A stretch of 64,000 nt of DNA. Origin: Neurospora intermedia (Eukaryota > Ascomycota > Sordariomycetes > Sordariales > Sordariaceae). The notes beneath the pieces were generated by a model, which searched no databases, was not told where the DNA came from, and saw only the letters and a program-made list of their open reading frames with translations. Location: contig BTPP01000002.1 in NCBI GenBank assembly GCA_037102815.1, positions 1,922,001-1,986,000 on the forward strand, read 5' to 3'. Shown in pieces: positions 46,636 to 57,001 of the stretch. The stretch's first letter is position 1, and every line of letters starts with the position of its first letter. The position numbers and the translations under genes are program-made.

Positions 46636-49371
46636 GGATCATGTCAAGCAATGCGACATGGGGTGCTGCCCTGGAGCTGGAGAGCTGCCGTGGAGTTGGG
46701 CTGGAGCTAGACTCCTTGACCGATGGCCGGTGGCCGGGATGTACCGTGTACCGGGGCTCCGGGGGTGCTTGCTTGCCCTGCTTCCTTCGACCGCTACCGC
46801 TTCCACTTTGTCGGGGACATATCGGAGCTACCGGGCGGTGACGCTCTCTATGTATAACTGAAAGATGCGGAAAACGGAAGTCTGGAAATTAGCAGTGATA
46901 GCTTGGTTGTGGTCTTTGCAAATGCACCGCCCAACGCTCCCCGTCAACCTTTTTTCGCCGAACTCTCGCCTTTCTGCTCGTCAACCCACGCGTCCATGGT
47001 TCACCAAAAAAGGGATATTACATACACCACAAGTCCGTTGGAGTGGATCCCCCTGGTCTTTTGACTTCTTCCGATCCCTTTCTTGGCTCTTGCGTAACTC
47101 TGTGGCTTCGCTCTTATGGCGTGCATTTGGCTCTAGGCTCCCAATGGGTCATTTTACCCCACCGAACAGAGAGAGAAGAAAGCTGAAAGTGTGAACGACG
47201 TTGAACAGTTTGATTGCGCTCCCCGCTGAAAAGGCCTTGGCATTTGTGTTTTGGCGGAGAGAAGGTCGGGCAGGTGGTCCGAGCTCTTTTATATTATAGA
47301 CATTTAACCCTTCCGTTCCCGGTCCCTGTCGGTCGTTTGTGCCTGAACTCCACCACTCCAAACACCGGGCAGCAGACCTGGGAAGATGGAAGCTGCAGCG
47401 AATCCAGGCACACGACACAACCAACTCCGCCGCATGAACGCCAGGGCTTTGAATTGTGTCCTTGTTTTGACGACCATCGCGACCTTCAATCCTTTCCGGA
47501 CATTTTCCGGCCCCTGAGTCTCGTTCGGGAATTGTGCAAAAAGCACCATCATTCACAAGCACGATAATATCAATGTTAATGTCAACAAGTATACTTATAT
47601 CAACCGATGCGCGGGCTAGTGTAGTACCAACGACTCAGCCTCGCTCAACTTCTTCTTTGCCATGAATTATTCTTGGATTTCTTGGGTCGCGTCCCGAACC
47701 CGAACCCGGATACTTCATTCAATTCCTTATCGATGATCGACATCACACCCGCCATCCGAATAATCGGGAACGTCCGCCTTGGTCAGCCTTGCATTTCTGG
47801 CAATCCGACATCCATGAGCCATCCACTAGACCACTACCACATCTGCATCGTTGTCGTGCGATGTGTATTTCTTGCAGTTCATAGTCTTTCTTGGACCTCC
47901 TAGCTAGGGGCTACGGACCCGGCTAAGGGGCACTCACATGGTTGATATTTATAACCACCATCCAATATCGGATGAACACCCTACGCGAGACATTTCTCTC
48001 CACGATGATGCGCTCGATTTAGTATTTTAACGGTGACCCCTGAGAGCAACGATTTGTATGGCAGAAATGGCTTTGGCGAGCTTCCCGAGCGGCGCCCTGC
48101 ACGGTGCCAGCCGACATTGGATGACCACTAATCCCCCCCTTTTGAACCCTAACCCTTTTCTCCTCGGAGTGGACCGAAGAGACGACATCCCAACTTCCTC
48201 CAACTCTCCAAGTCAGCAACCTGCAGTGGTCAGTCATTTTGCACCCAACACTCAAACGTCAGTACTCTGGACTGGGACCCTTTGACCTTCTTTCCCCTGA
48301 TTCCATTGACCAAAGAAGTTAATTAGAGGAAACTCATCATATCACAAGTACACGACGCTGCCAACTTGGAACTCCGCTCCTGACTGGCTGAACAAAGATA
48401 AACCGATCTGTATCCTGATGCACCGACCTCTACCCACCGACATTTGCTCCTTCCAAATATCGTCATTAATCTACTTACCTACTATTCGATCTAAATCAGA
48501 TCACGAAAGGATAAACGAAATCCACATGATTCGGTCCTCGTCGTCACTGTGTCGTTCACACAATGCACAGCTGCTTACCTAACTGTTGGGTACAGTCCAG
48601 GCGCATGAGGGGCCTTACCGCTCCGCTTCAGGGGTAGTAGCAATGCAGGGCGCTAGGTAAACTCCCAAGTCCTAACACATGATTTCTTGTTCATGCAGAA
48701 CTCATGTTAGTCACTCGGCGTGTTAAACGTCATCCTTCTGTTGTAATCGCGCAAAGTAAATTGCAAGTGATCTGGAAATGACCTTTCCTTCAACAACTGT
48801 CTTTTTTCCAATTGAAATTTGCCACAGAGCTTGCCAAAAAGGATCGCTGTTCGGAAGGCTCGATTCGCCAACTGGCCTGTTATTGGATCGATGTATCCCA
48901 AGTCGAGTACAGTACTTAGCGTACGAGCCGCGCACCTGCCTGGCGTCACCGCATCATGCTCTTTCGATGATTCCTGCGGCAAGTGCATTCGACTGGGATG
49001 AACCTTCCATTTTCTTGATCGGCACTCGGCCCGAGAATTTGAATCGATGCCATGGGATGGTAAGTACAAGTCGGTGGCTTCGGTTGAACCTACCCTCTGT
49101 CCAGCTTTCACAGCCGTTTCCCCCTCATGGTGCGGTGATGTTTTCTTGAGCTGCCGGGCAATCAAGCTTACATGTCTTCTCGACGGCTCACTCCCGACAT
49201 AATTCTGCTCATTGCGCCGCTAGGACTACTACCGTTGTTTCCTTTTTGTGTTCACTATTGCCGATCGCATCTTCTTGTGGTCCTTCCCCCAGCAAACATG
49301 GACGTATCCCGATGCAGTAACAGGAGCCCTAACCGACTAATACATGATGTGAACTGAAGTTCGTCCAAAAT

Positions 49372-49631
49372 TTACGTTGTCGATGGTTTTATATAAACCA
49401 CTGATGACTTAATCGGAACTATACTGCCGCCCAGGTCATGTTCATCGCAGTTGCCACACTTTCCATCTTTCACGAGGTCTGATATCTCGCCTTCGCTTGC
49501 CTTGCGATAGGCGGTGATGCAATAATACTCGTCACTTCCCTGTTGTCGTGGGTGAATGATTAGTTGGTTCCCCCTAAGTCTTGAAAGCTCCGCGGTTATG
49601 TTGTACACAGGTCTCAATTGTGGGATTTAAA

Positions 49632-49673
<42 letters not shown>

Positions 49674-49889
49674 GGATGCCTTTCCGATGAGACTCACCCA
49701 GCTTTCTGACCGGTATCGCTTTCTGTTGACATACACATCACCGTGCCCAAGCAAAGTTCTGTCCACCCAGGCTTCAATCCTTGCATAGCAAGTCTTCCAC
49801 TCGGGGATTACCGTGACGTTGTCTACGGGCTCGCTGCAATGCGTACTTGGCCCGTCAACTTGTTGGGTTGCCGAAGTGTCTGTCGACAT
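49372..49889 (-). CDS. Unrecognised 135-aa protein with a poly-A-containing intron
   Basis: Not recognised. Two exons on the minus strand, 49889-49698 and 49587-49372, phase 0. The 110-nt intron runs from GTGAGT to GCGGAG, with a CATAAC branch-like site, and contains a 39-nt homopolymer (A on the coding strand). The joined product reads MSTDTSATQQ..., TCYARIEAWVDRTLLGHGDV, then the junction ESW-LSRLRGNQLIIHPRQQ and GKCGNCDEHDLGG. There is no signal peptide or membrane segment; a CGNC pair near the end could bind metal. It sits at the left edge of the accessory block. Without splicing, exon 1 would run into a poly-Lys tail made by the homopolymer, which is not believable protein. Confidence 0.5.
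49634..49672. repeat. Poly-T run (39 nt) in an intron
   Basis: The longest homopolymer in the window. It lies inside the intron of the 135-aa gene, about 25 nt from the donor site. Confidence 0.9.
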
Positions 49890-50572
49890 TTTGATTCAAC
49901 GAGCCGTGGTTCGCTAGAGTGCAGTTTGAATGGTAGGATGGTAGGTAATAAGCGAAATGCAGGGACTTGCAACGAAACTTTAGCAGGAAATCTGGGAAGA
50001 ATTGACGCAATACAAAAAAAATCAGAGAATCCGTCACCACTAGGGTATAAGTATCAATCTGAACCCATACCATACAGCGCCGTCAGGAGGCGCCGTTCTA
50101 CGGACAAAGGGAAAGCACTCACTTCTTCATGACCAACGGCCATCAGTGACCCGAGATGTCTTTGTTGGTTGTGGGTATATGGTGGGAAATACAGTTGGTC
50201 GCGATTTCATCCCCAACCAACCGGCCAGGCTGAGATGGACAATAAATTCACCTTCACATCTTCCCGTTCTTGGTACATTTTGACGCTGACGGAATGTTCA
50301 GTGATTTCCAGCGCCAAGCTGGCCCCACGCCAGTCTGAACAGCTGATATTGGAGGGAGTATTCTATCACAAGCTAACGCGTGGGTTCTGGAAGAAACACA
50401 TGTCACTCTTGATCTTCATTTCCATGCCCCCTTTTGTTTACAGGCCCTGTCCTTAAAGCCACCTACGCTTACTCCTTCCCTCGAACGATAATACAAAAGC
50501 CTCAACTGACTCTCAGCCTCAGTCCATTCCCACTTGCTCCGGATTTCCAACAGTCCAACACTGCACACTTGC
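49890..50572. other. Intergenic region
   Basis: It lies upstream of the 135-aa gene and downstream of the pentapeptide-repeat gene. Nothing else is supported. Confidence 0.5.
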
Positions 50573-51577
50573 TCAAAAACCTTCACAAGACAAAACCTCC
50601 TCACTCGTCAACGCCCTCGGCGCAGTGACCTTGAAACTCCCATTCTGAAGCACCTTTCCCTCCCCCCTTAGTTAGCTCTCTCACTCTTTTTTCTCTCTCC
50701 ATCTCAGCCACCCCTTTTATTTCTCCAGTACCTCAGGCCCAGGTAGGTAGGTAGGTAGGTAGGTACGTAGGTACGTAGAGGTAGGTAGGTAGGTACTCAC
50801 CTCAATCTCCCAAACAGGCGGATCTCCCCTTTCCCACGGATCTCCAAACTCCCTCCTCAAAAGACCCCCAAGCCTATTCGGGTTGATGTCGAACATTGTT
50901 TCAGGATAAACAGTGGTTATTCCAAAAGTGTCAAGACTGGTGGATCCGGTTCTTTCTCCAATAGTAACGGCAGTTCCACGCTCGTTACTACCTCTAGAGT
51001 TGGAGGTAGTTACACTTGCTGCGACGGTGGATGCGAAAGCTGCTTCGACTTCGGCTTCGGTTTCTTGTTCGTCAACGACAGGAGGTGGAGCTCTCGAGAT
51101 GGGAGTTGTGCTGCTAGTGTTGGTGGAAACCCCATTGATGGTCGTTTGAATGATGTCAGTGCCGTTGATGGTGATTCCGCTGATGTGAGTTCCCGAGATG
51201 GTGGTTCCGGTTATGTGGGTACCAGTGATGTTGATATCTCTGATTTGGGTGCCGTTGATGGTTGTTCCAGTGACGTAGGTCTGGTTTGGGGCAGTGATTC
51301 CCCCTGTTCCTGTTTCCGTTTCTGTTCCTGTTTCTGTTCCTGTTCCTGTTCCTGCTCCTGGGGTTGTGATGTGGTCGGAGGGTTGGCCAGAACTGCTGGT
51401 TGCGGCTCTGCGGGCTGGTGAGTGCATTTGCACTATCGTGCTTTCATCGCCATGGTACTCATTCGTGAGGTCGCCGTTGGTTAGAGGGTGATCATCATCA
51501 TTGGTGATTAGACCGAGGTGTCTGGATCTTTGAAGGTCTACCTCTACGGTGTAAGTGTCTGCGGGTGAACCACTCAT
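50573..51577 (-). CDS. Pentapeptide-repeat protein with a short C-terminal domain shared with the 91-aa protein
   Basis: Two exons on the minus strand, 51577-50801 and 50653-50573, phase 0, giving 285 aa. Donor is GAG|GTGAGT and branch GCTAAC. The acceptor is AAAG at 50654 (CTTCAG, nine bases further on, is possible). Residues about 80-95 are a Thr/Gly/Glu run. Residues about 105-155 are about ten tandem five-residue units of the type T-x-I-[ST/N]-G (for example THITG, TTISG, THISG). They fit the pentapeptide-repeat consensus, a quadrilateral beta-solenoid. The C-terminus reads NPNRLGGLLRREFGD..., then after the intron NGSFKVTAPRALTSEEVLSC. It pairs residue by residue with the end of the 91-aa protein at 57.0 kb, intron position included. 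No signal peptide. Function unknown; an adaptor or assembly role is a guess. Confidence 0.65.
50741..50795. repeat. GTAG tetranucleotide tract in an intron
   Basis: About a dozen GGTA/GTAC units immediately after the donor site of the pentapeptide-repeat gene. On the coding strand it reads as TACC repeats and would encode a false Thr-Tyr-Leu-Pro tail if not spliced. Confidence 0.9.
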
Positions 51578-52260
51578 GCCGGTGTCGTTTCTATTTGATT
51601 CAAACCTGATGCTATGCGGCGGGATGGGTGTTAGATGTAGAGGCTCAGACGCGGTCCCGGGGGGAAGTTCGATTCATGACCTATATTTGATCACTTTTCC
51701 GTCCTGGATCTGGCGTGAACTTGGATATTCGAAAATCAAAGACATCTTGGAGCAAAAAGCACATCAGTCTATGCTCTTTGTAGGCACATCAAACGAAATA
51801 AAGTGTCACTCACGTACCGCTCGCAATGATCCTTTTCTTCAAGTACTTTTTATCTCTTTCGTTTTTTATTGTGGTATCGTTGGAGGTCACTGTAACCCCA
51901 GTGAAGACTGAACAGTCTTCCCCGACTACCCAAGGAGGGCTTGATCGAAAATTCACTCGTCTCGCATGATTACCCATCTTCACCTAAAGATACAAAAATG
52001 GTTGTGTATGCTTTTGCTTTTAGAAAATTTCGCTTTCATCATTATCTTTATTCTTGGTAGGTCTTCATACACAGACAAAGGTCTTAAAATTGGGGACCGG
52101 TCAATGTCCAGTAGCCAGGCATTGACAAGAACATCTCCTTGAAGTATTTACCTCGTACACTAATTCACGAGTAATCGTTCACATTAGCATCACGCTTTTC
52201 ATATTCATCATGCATTCATGATTGAAAGTAAACCACCCGGTGTTATAGCTTCGGCTCTTT
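51578..52260. other. Intergenic region
   Basis: It lies between two genes on the minus strand. No gene seen; AT-rich in places. Confidence 0.55.
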
Positions 52261-53613
52261 TCAGTTCCGGCTTGACCTGCTTTTCCAGGGGCATGGTTCG
52301 CATCCGTACTGCCCTGAATTGTTGCAATTTTCCAGCATCTTGGTAAGTTTTACGTGAACTTGCTCACTGGTATACCTGAATTCCTTGCTCCCATTCTCCC
52401 TGACTATGAGCAAACCATCCTGAATCATGTCAAGGAATTCGTGGAGAAACCTGGTGCATCTCGGGTCGCAGTGGAGTCTTTCGATGAACTAGTGTTATGT
52501 TAGCACTACATGTGCACATGCCCTTGTAGAATGCTGGGTTGGCGAGAAACTGGAGGGACGGGAAATGAGTGAACTGCAGGATGTAGTTACCTACCTTGGT
52601 TACTTGTGGCTTTACTCTGGCCGTAATGCGTGCTGGACTTATGATGGGACCTTCGAATTGGAGCTCGAAAAATTTGGCTGTCTTGATTCCGAGTGAAGTC
52701 CAAAAAGGTTGGTGGTCAGCCGTACTTCGGCTGCGTGTGAATTCCTCTAGAAGGCTCCATCCTCCAATCATCCAAGTGACAATCTCGAGGTAAACACAAC
52801 CCAGTGTCCACATGTCGTATTGTCTCCCAGGAGGACCACAGTTCATGAGGTCAGCTTCGGGAGCAGAATAGTCTCTCGAGCAAGGAAACTCGACCAGGTT
52901 TCTCGAGATGGTGCGGTCTGTGTTGATAGCAGCGAGGCCGAAGTCCGTTAGCGTGAAGGTCCCCTCTTGAAAACCCGACGGATCAGGGCTGCTCCCGTGC
53001 CCATCTTGAAACCACAAGATGTTCTCGGGTTTGATGTCGCCATGATGACCAAACTGAGCGTTTTTGTAATCCCTTGCCTCAAGGTTGCTCCAGTTACCCG
53101 ACCGATACTGATGGATTGCCGATACTCCATATGCAATTCCCTGGCATTGCTTGGCAACCCATAATACGGTCGACCGGTTCATTCGTGGGTTCGGATGTAT
53201 TTCCTCCCAATAAGTTCTCAGGTTGGCCTTCGCCAGAGGGAAAATCAGATAATAGTTGCCACTGTGCTCATAAGTGGCCAACAATGAGATAAGATGCTTG
53301 TTCTTTTCATTGCTAAACCTTCTGAGCACATCAACCTCACTTTTGAACTGCTTGAAGGCTGCGGGTGAGGAGTGCAGCTTTTTGATTGCAAAGTGGCAGG
53401 GGCAAGTGTCCATAGAATGGGTGGTGGCGTCGATAGATATGTTTGCTTCAGGTGTAGAGGCATTAAGAGGACACTAGGGAGCATGTGATATTAGCCAAAA
53501 TCCCAGATACGGGGAGACTAGATACCACCTACATATGTGTAATGGAATGAATGATGATCAGGATGAATCCTGACTTTGGAGACACGACCGCCCCCACCCT
53601 CAAACTCAAATAC

Positions 53614-53618
53614 ACCTT
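53614..53618. repeat. Target-site duplication, left copy (ACCTT)
   Basis: Directly abuts the left transposon end. The same five bases abut the right end at 55005-55009. Keeping one copy restores the kinase A frame, which confirms the length of five. Confidence 0.9.
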
Positions 53619-55004
53619 CACCCTGCCCACGAAATAAGTGGCCCCGCAAAGCCAAACATCACCACTTTGAACATCAGCGAAATGGCCAAAAAACCACTCC
53701 AATGGATAATTTCTATTAATTCTAATGACCAGTCATTCCTCCTTCTAATTCTATACAATCTCGAAGGATTTGAGGAATTGCATCAATCCAAGAATTGATT
53801 CTTTCTTGGGTTAACGCTGCCCAGCCTTCCTCGGTCAACTCTTTGACAATGTCATCGCTCCAACAAGGGCGTTTTCTCAGGTACTGCTTTGGTGACTGCC
53901 AGGCTTTTTCAATGGGTGAAAAGTCTGGTGAGCAAGGGCAGTTAAAGTAATGGACAAGGCCGTTTTCTTCTTTCCATTTCTGGACGATATTCACCTTCTT
54001 TCTTCTCTTTCCTTCTCCTTCACTATCTTTCTTTCTTCCTCCGTGACCACTATCATTATCCTCCTCGAGCACGAAATCTTCACCTCTCCTCAGCCATTGT
54101 CCAACCACGGGCTCCAAAATTTGGTCTTTATAGCATTGAAGCGTCATCTTCCCATTGGCATTGCCCGAATCGTACCAAGTAAGCTCGCTCTTAAAATTAT
54201 AGCCGATAGCTGCCCAGCAATGAAGCCTTTTTCTATCCTTCTCTGCCGGAGCATCTTTCTCGATAATGCAATCCGGGCAATGCCTTTCCCAAGGTCTCCG
54301 GATCACCCAAATTTTGCCTTGATCAGCCCATCCAAAGTGGCATTCATCGGAGAAGCGGATCCTCCTCCATGCTTCAGGGGTGGGATATTTCCGGAGCATT
54401 TCTCTCGCCCACTCTAGCCTTTTCTTCTTTAGAGATGGAGAGGCATATACTTTTTCGCAAGCAATACATTTTCGAAAGTGAAGCTCTTTGATAGCTCGAC
54501 GGACCGTCTCTCCAGAAATCTCTATTTCTTCAAGACCAGCCGCTACCGGAAGTAAAGCCCAAGAAATAGTCCGCCCATCGAATCCGTTACTCTCTAAGAA
54601 TTTTTCAATCTTAGCGAGGTCTTCTTTGGAAAGCTTCTTCTTCCTTCCTCGAGTTTCTGGGAATGCAGAATGAAAAGTCCGTCCTCCGTCTTGGTCAGCG
54701 TTGGCGAGGATACGATAACCGGACCTTTTGGAGATACCAGAAACTCGGAAAACGTCGTTGTGAGAAAAATCGAGCTTCCGGACTTTGAGGTAGTTTATCG
54801 TAGCAATGACACCGGCTTTCTTGGGGGTAGAATGATGAGTTGGCATTTTGAGATCCGTTAACTATAGAAAGTATAGTAGAAAGAAGATGGTGGCTCATTC
54901 TGATGCATTCTTATTCCTATTACTCTGATGAAAGTGGTGATGTCAATGCCTGCCAAGGCCGGGAAAACCGGTTTTGCGGGGCCATTTATTTCGTGGGCAG
55001 GGTG
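53619..55004 (-). mobile_element. DDE-type DNA transposon, 1386 bp
   Basis: A complete element with terminal inverted repeats of 32 bp (53619-53650 and 54973-55004). They begin CACCCTGCCCACGAAATAA and differ at one position. Just inside both ends lies a second inverted motif, ACATCACCACTTT, a likely transposase-binding site. The single gene fills the rest. It is flanked by ACCTT duplications. A 5-bp duplication is unlike the TA of classical Tc1/mariner elements, although the transposase core is of that general DDE kind. No RIP-type decay is apparent: the transposase frame is open, so the copy looks young and perhaps autonomous. Confidence 0.92.
53722..54846 (-). CDS. DDE transposase, 374 aa, intact
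   Basis: Catalyses cut-and-paste movement of the surrounding element. The frame is uninterrupted from ATG to stop. The N-terminus has helix-turn-helix-like segments: AGVIATINYLKVRKLDFSHN with VFRVSGISKRSGYRIL, then a second DNA-binding half around ETRGRKKKLSKEDLAKIEKF. The catalytic core shows RFSDECHFGWADQGKIWV (first Asp), EEDNDSGHGG (second Asp) and NCPCSPDFSPIEKAW (third acidic residue, Asp or Glu). The spacing from second to third acid is about 50 residues, widened by a Lys/Glu-rich insert, against about 34 in classical mariner. It belongs to the DDE_3 superfamily by motif. It uses its own strand, opposite to the window but the same as the broken kinase. Confidence 0.9.
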   Translation of the reverse strand: MPTHHSTPKKAGVIATINYLKVRKLDFSHNDVFRVSGISKRSGYRILANADQDGGRTFHSAFPETRGRKKKLSKEDLAKIEKFLESNGFDGRTISWALLPVAAGLEEIEISGETVRRAIKELHFRKCIACEKVYASPSLKKKRLEWAREMLRKYPTPEAWRRIRFSDECHFGWADQGKIWVIRRPWERHCPDCIIEKDAPAEKDRKRLHCWAAIGYNFKSELTWYDSGNANGKMTLQCYKDQILEPVVGQWLRRGEDFVLEEDNDSGHGGRKKDSEGEGKRRKKVNIVQKWKEENGLVHYFNCPCSPDFSPIEKAWQSPKQYLRKRPCWSDDIVKELTEEGWAALTQERINSWIDAIPQILRDCIELEGGMTGH

Positions 55005-55009
55005 ACCTT
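55005..55009. repeat. Target-site duplication, right copy (ACCTT)
   Basis: Matches 53614-53618 and directly follows the right terminal inverted repeat. Confidence 0.9.
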
Positions 55010-56309
55010 CTCCGTACACACCTTTAAGGAACGGCAAGGGAATTTTGCCACTCGATGAAGTGTAGTGGGACACAACTTTGTCCTCGTCCGACTTCTTAAA
55101 GATAGGGGCCAGTGTTGTCCATTGCTTCTCTTCAAAGTTGATCATCTGACCGGTCGTCCATCCAGCACGGAACAGTTTGATCTCAACTTTGCCGTCTTTC
55201 GCATTCGATCGTCGAAGCTCAGAAACAAGTTTCTTAGACGGCGGATAGTATGCCTCGAGTGGGAGATCGGAGTCATTGACGTCCTGGTCCAAGAACTTGA
55301 CGATAGCTGCCGTCTTTTCGATCATAACCAGTATGGCAAATATCTTTCGAAATGATACACCTGGAATGCTGGTAGATGATGTCCCGCAGACCTTCTGCGC
55401 CATTGTCCATATCTCATCTCGATCGTAGGTATCGAGGGAAAGGCGATCATGGAGCTCCATATAAACCGTTTTTTCATTGAGTATGCGTGAGAGTGATTTG
55501 GCCGGGAAGAAGCCTCTGGTTATTTGATCATTGCCTTCTAATGCCCTGTATATCCGATCCTGTAGAGGCTCTTCAGGATATCTCATGGGCCAAGCGGGAA
55601 GAATACGTGGAATCTCAACGACCGGCTGACAGCCTTGATTATTGACATCTTTACCATGTATTCGCAGTGTCTGTGAGACCCAGTGGTATCAGCTTTTGAG
55701 CCAGTTTAGGGGGGTGGGGGGTCAATCAATAACTTGACCCTGAGAAATTAACACGTGAAGAAAATGCTTACGAGCTCCTCGAAGGATTCCTCGATTTTTG
55801 GCTTCCGTTCCAAGTTTTCCGTTGGGCCAGTGGGCCAGCCATCATTATCAAGTGGATGATAGTGGTTTTCTTCCAAAAGGCTGAGGTTATCGGAAGGAGT
55901 AGAGGTGTAAAAGGAGCCGTAATCCTCGGAGTCAATAACGCTGTGTGAACCTTGGCTTTGCACATCCGCCGAGCTGCCTTGGTGGTTTATGACAGGCTGC
56001 TCTGCTTGGGAGAGTTTGCTTGCTCGAGTGATATTGATGGTGGGAATTGGGCTTCTGGCTGGTCCGGGATGGGTGCGAGACATGGTAATTGCTTTGGATG
56101 TCCGTTATTGCGGGCCATAAACTTGTTCCTAGAGCGCGCTGTGACCACTCTTCTAGCCAGTTGGATAGAAGTGAGCATCCTTTGGAATGAATCAAAGCCA
56201 TACATAAGCAATTCCAACTAAGATGGCACATTATGGCAATTGAAAGTTAGTCGGAGCTTTGTTACCTGATGTATCGTGCTGAGTACGCAGTGCCTCGGCG
56301 GCGCAGCCA

Positions 56310-56712
56310 TCACGATAGTTTAGCACTGTTGCTGAACTCACCACACCAACCCGGGGTAGGGTATGGCGATTTCGGTAAAGGAGGCATAATCTGCCTGGAG
56401 TGTATGAGGTGGGTTACATTTTCCAGGTCGGTCAAGAGGGGCCACAACAGGCTGATAGCATTTTCGTCTCGCAACGCCCGTCGCGCGGCCCAACAAGACG
56501 CACCTGTGGGCTTTTCCGACAGCAAAGACATGACATCCAATGAAGACAGCTGTTCATGGACAGGCTGCGGAATGCCTGCGGTAAAAATATGCCCGGTGGA
56601 AGTATATGACCAAAGGAGGTAGCCTGTCGGTGACCACGCCCCATTTTCTTGCATGTGAGAGCCTGATGCTTTTCTCAAAATGCCGAAACGCCAATCTTTG
56701 GGGGTACAGTAC
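56310..56712 (-). CDS. Unassigned ORF, possible exon
   Basis: A frame with protein-like stretches (YCTPKDWRFGILRKASGSHM, ENGAWSPTGYLLWSYTSTGH, then DENAISLLWPLLTDLENVTH). It lacks an ATG at its open end, so it would be an internal or terminal exon. No joined gene could be built. An overlapping frame (ADEHVLYPQRLAFRHFEK) is also protein-like, so one of them, or both, may be debris of a decayed gene between the two kinases. Confidence 0.25.
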
Positions 56713-56728
56713 GTGCTCGTCTGCGCAC

Positions 56729-56961
56729 TCAATCAGCTCGTGCTACCCGTGGGTGGCTGTGAGGACGCCCAGCCAGAAGGCGACTGTATCGATATATAGG
56801 GGACAGGGTGCATTGATGAACTTACCTGTTGGGCTTATCTTGATGTTGAACGATTGAAGAGCATTGGATCATCATTGCAAGTTTGGCTCTTTCACCGACA
56901 GTCAGTCCGTTAGGAGGAGCCTTGTCACCCATCCACACGTCCAAGGCACGAGATCCAAATA
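56729..56961 (-). pseudogene. Gene fragment upstream of kinase A
   Basis: Two short pieces join in phase over a 42-nt gap (56826-56961 and 56729-56783, donor GTAAGT). They read FGSRALDVWMGDKAPPNGLT, then VGERAKLAMMIQCSSIVQHQ, then SRLLAGRPHSHP to a stop. The sequence is protein-like but has no start codon or first exon: immediately upstream lies the oppositely oriented 91-aa gene. It is probably the stranded 3' end of a gene whose 5' part was lost. Confidence 0.3.
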
Positions 56962-57001
56962 CTAGTCGAAGCAAGCACCACCACCACGCACATCTTCAAC
57001 A

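Larger units (their letters stand above)
45248..49371. other. Gene-poor region of about 4 kb with simple repeats
   Basis: It includes the RhoGEF promoter and leader. No credible gene. A 152-codon minus-strand frame at about 49165-48707 is mildly protein-like but lacks an ATG at its start and codon bias. Notable repeats are (GGT)n and a 34-nt poly-G run, listed separately, and GGTT repeats near 46255-46275. Confidence 0.55.
52261..56083 (-). pseudogene. Fungal HET-associated-type protein kinase A, interrupted by a DDE transposon
   Basis: Gene model on the minus strand: exon 1 56083-55772; exon 2 55670-55010 plus 53618-53533, split by the transposon; exon 3 53473-52595; exon 4 52488-52261. Introns are 101, 59 and 106 nt, all phase 0. 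Counting one copy of the 5-bp duplication gives 721 codons with no stop or frame error. The insertion lies about codon 324, just before the glycine-rich loop (GGGGRVSKV). Kinase features after it are CHFAIKKL (invariant Lys), HHGDIKPENIL (catalytic Asp) and TDFGLA. The last exon gives FIERLHCDPRCTRFLHEFLD. The N-terminal part resembles that of kinase B (REL/IYRALEGNDQITRGFF..., KQWTTLAPIF against KQWTFLAPVL). As it stands the gene should be inactive; a truncated product without kinase domain is possible. Confidence 0.85.
56084..57001. other. Region between kinase A and the 91-aa gene
   Basis: Promoter side of kinase A plus the gene debris listed above. No complete gene seen. Confidence 0.4.

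Noticed and set aside
48707-49165. 152-codon minus-strand frame
   Set aside because: It opens without an ATG, has no codon bias and no partner exon.
52430-52594. Read-through ending of kinase A (…MHQVSPRIP)
   Set aside because: A 106-nt intron with a GCTAAC branch site leads instead to FIERLHCDPRCTRFLHEF, which continues the kinase C-lobe far better.
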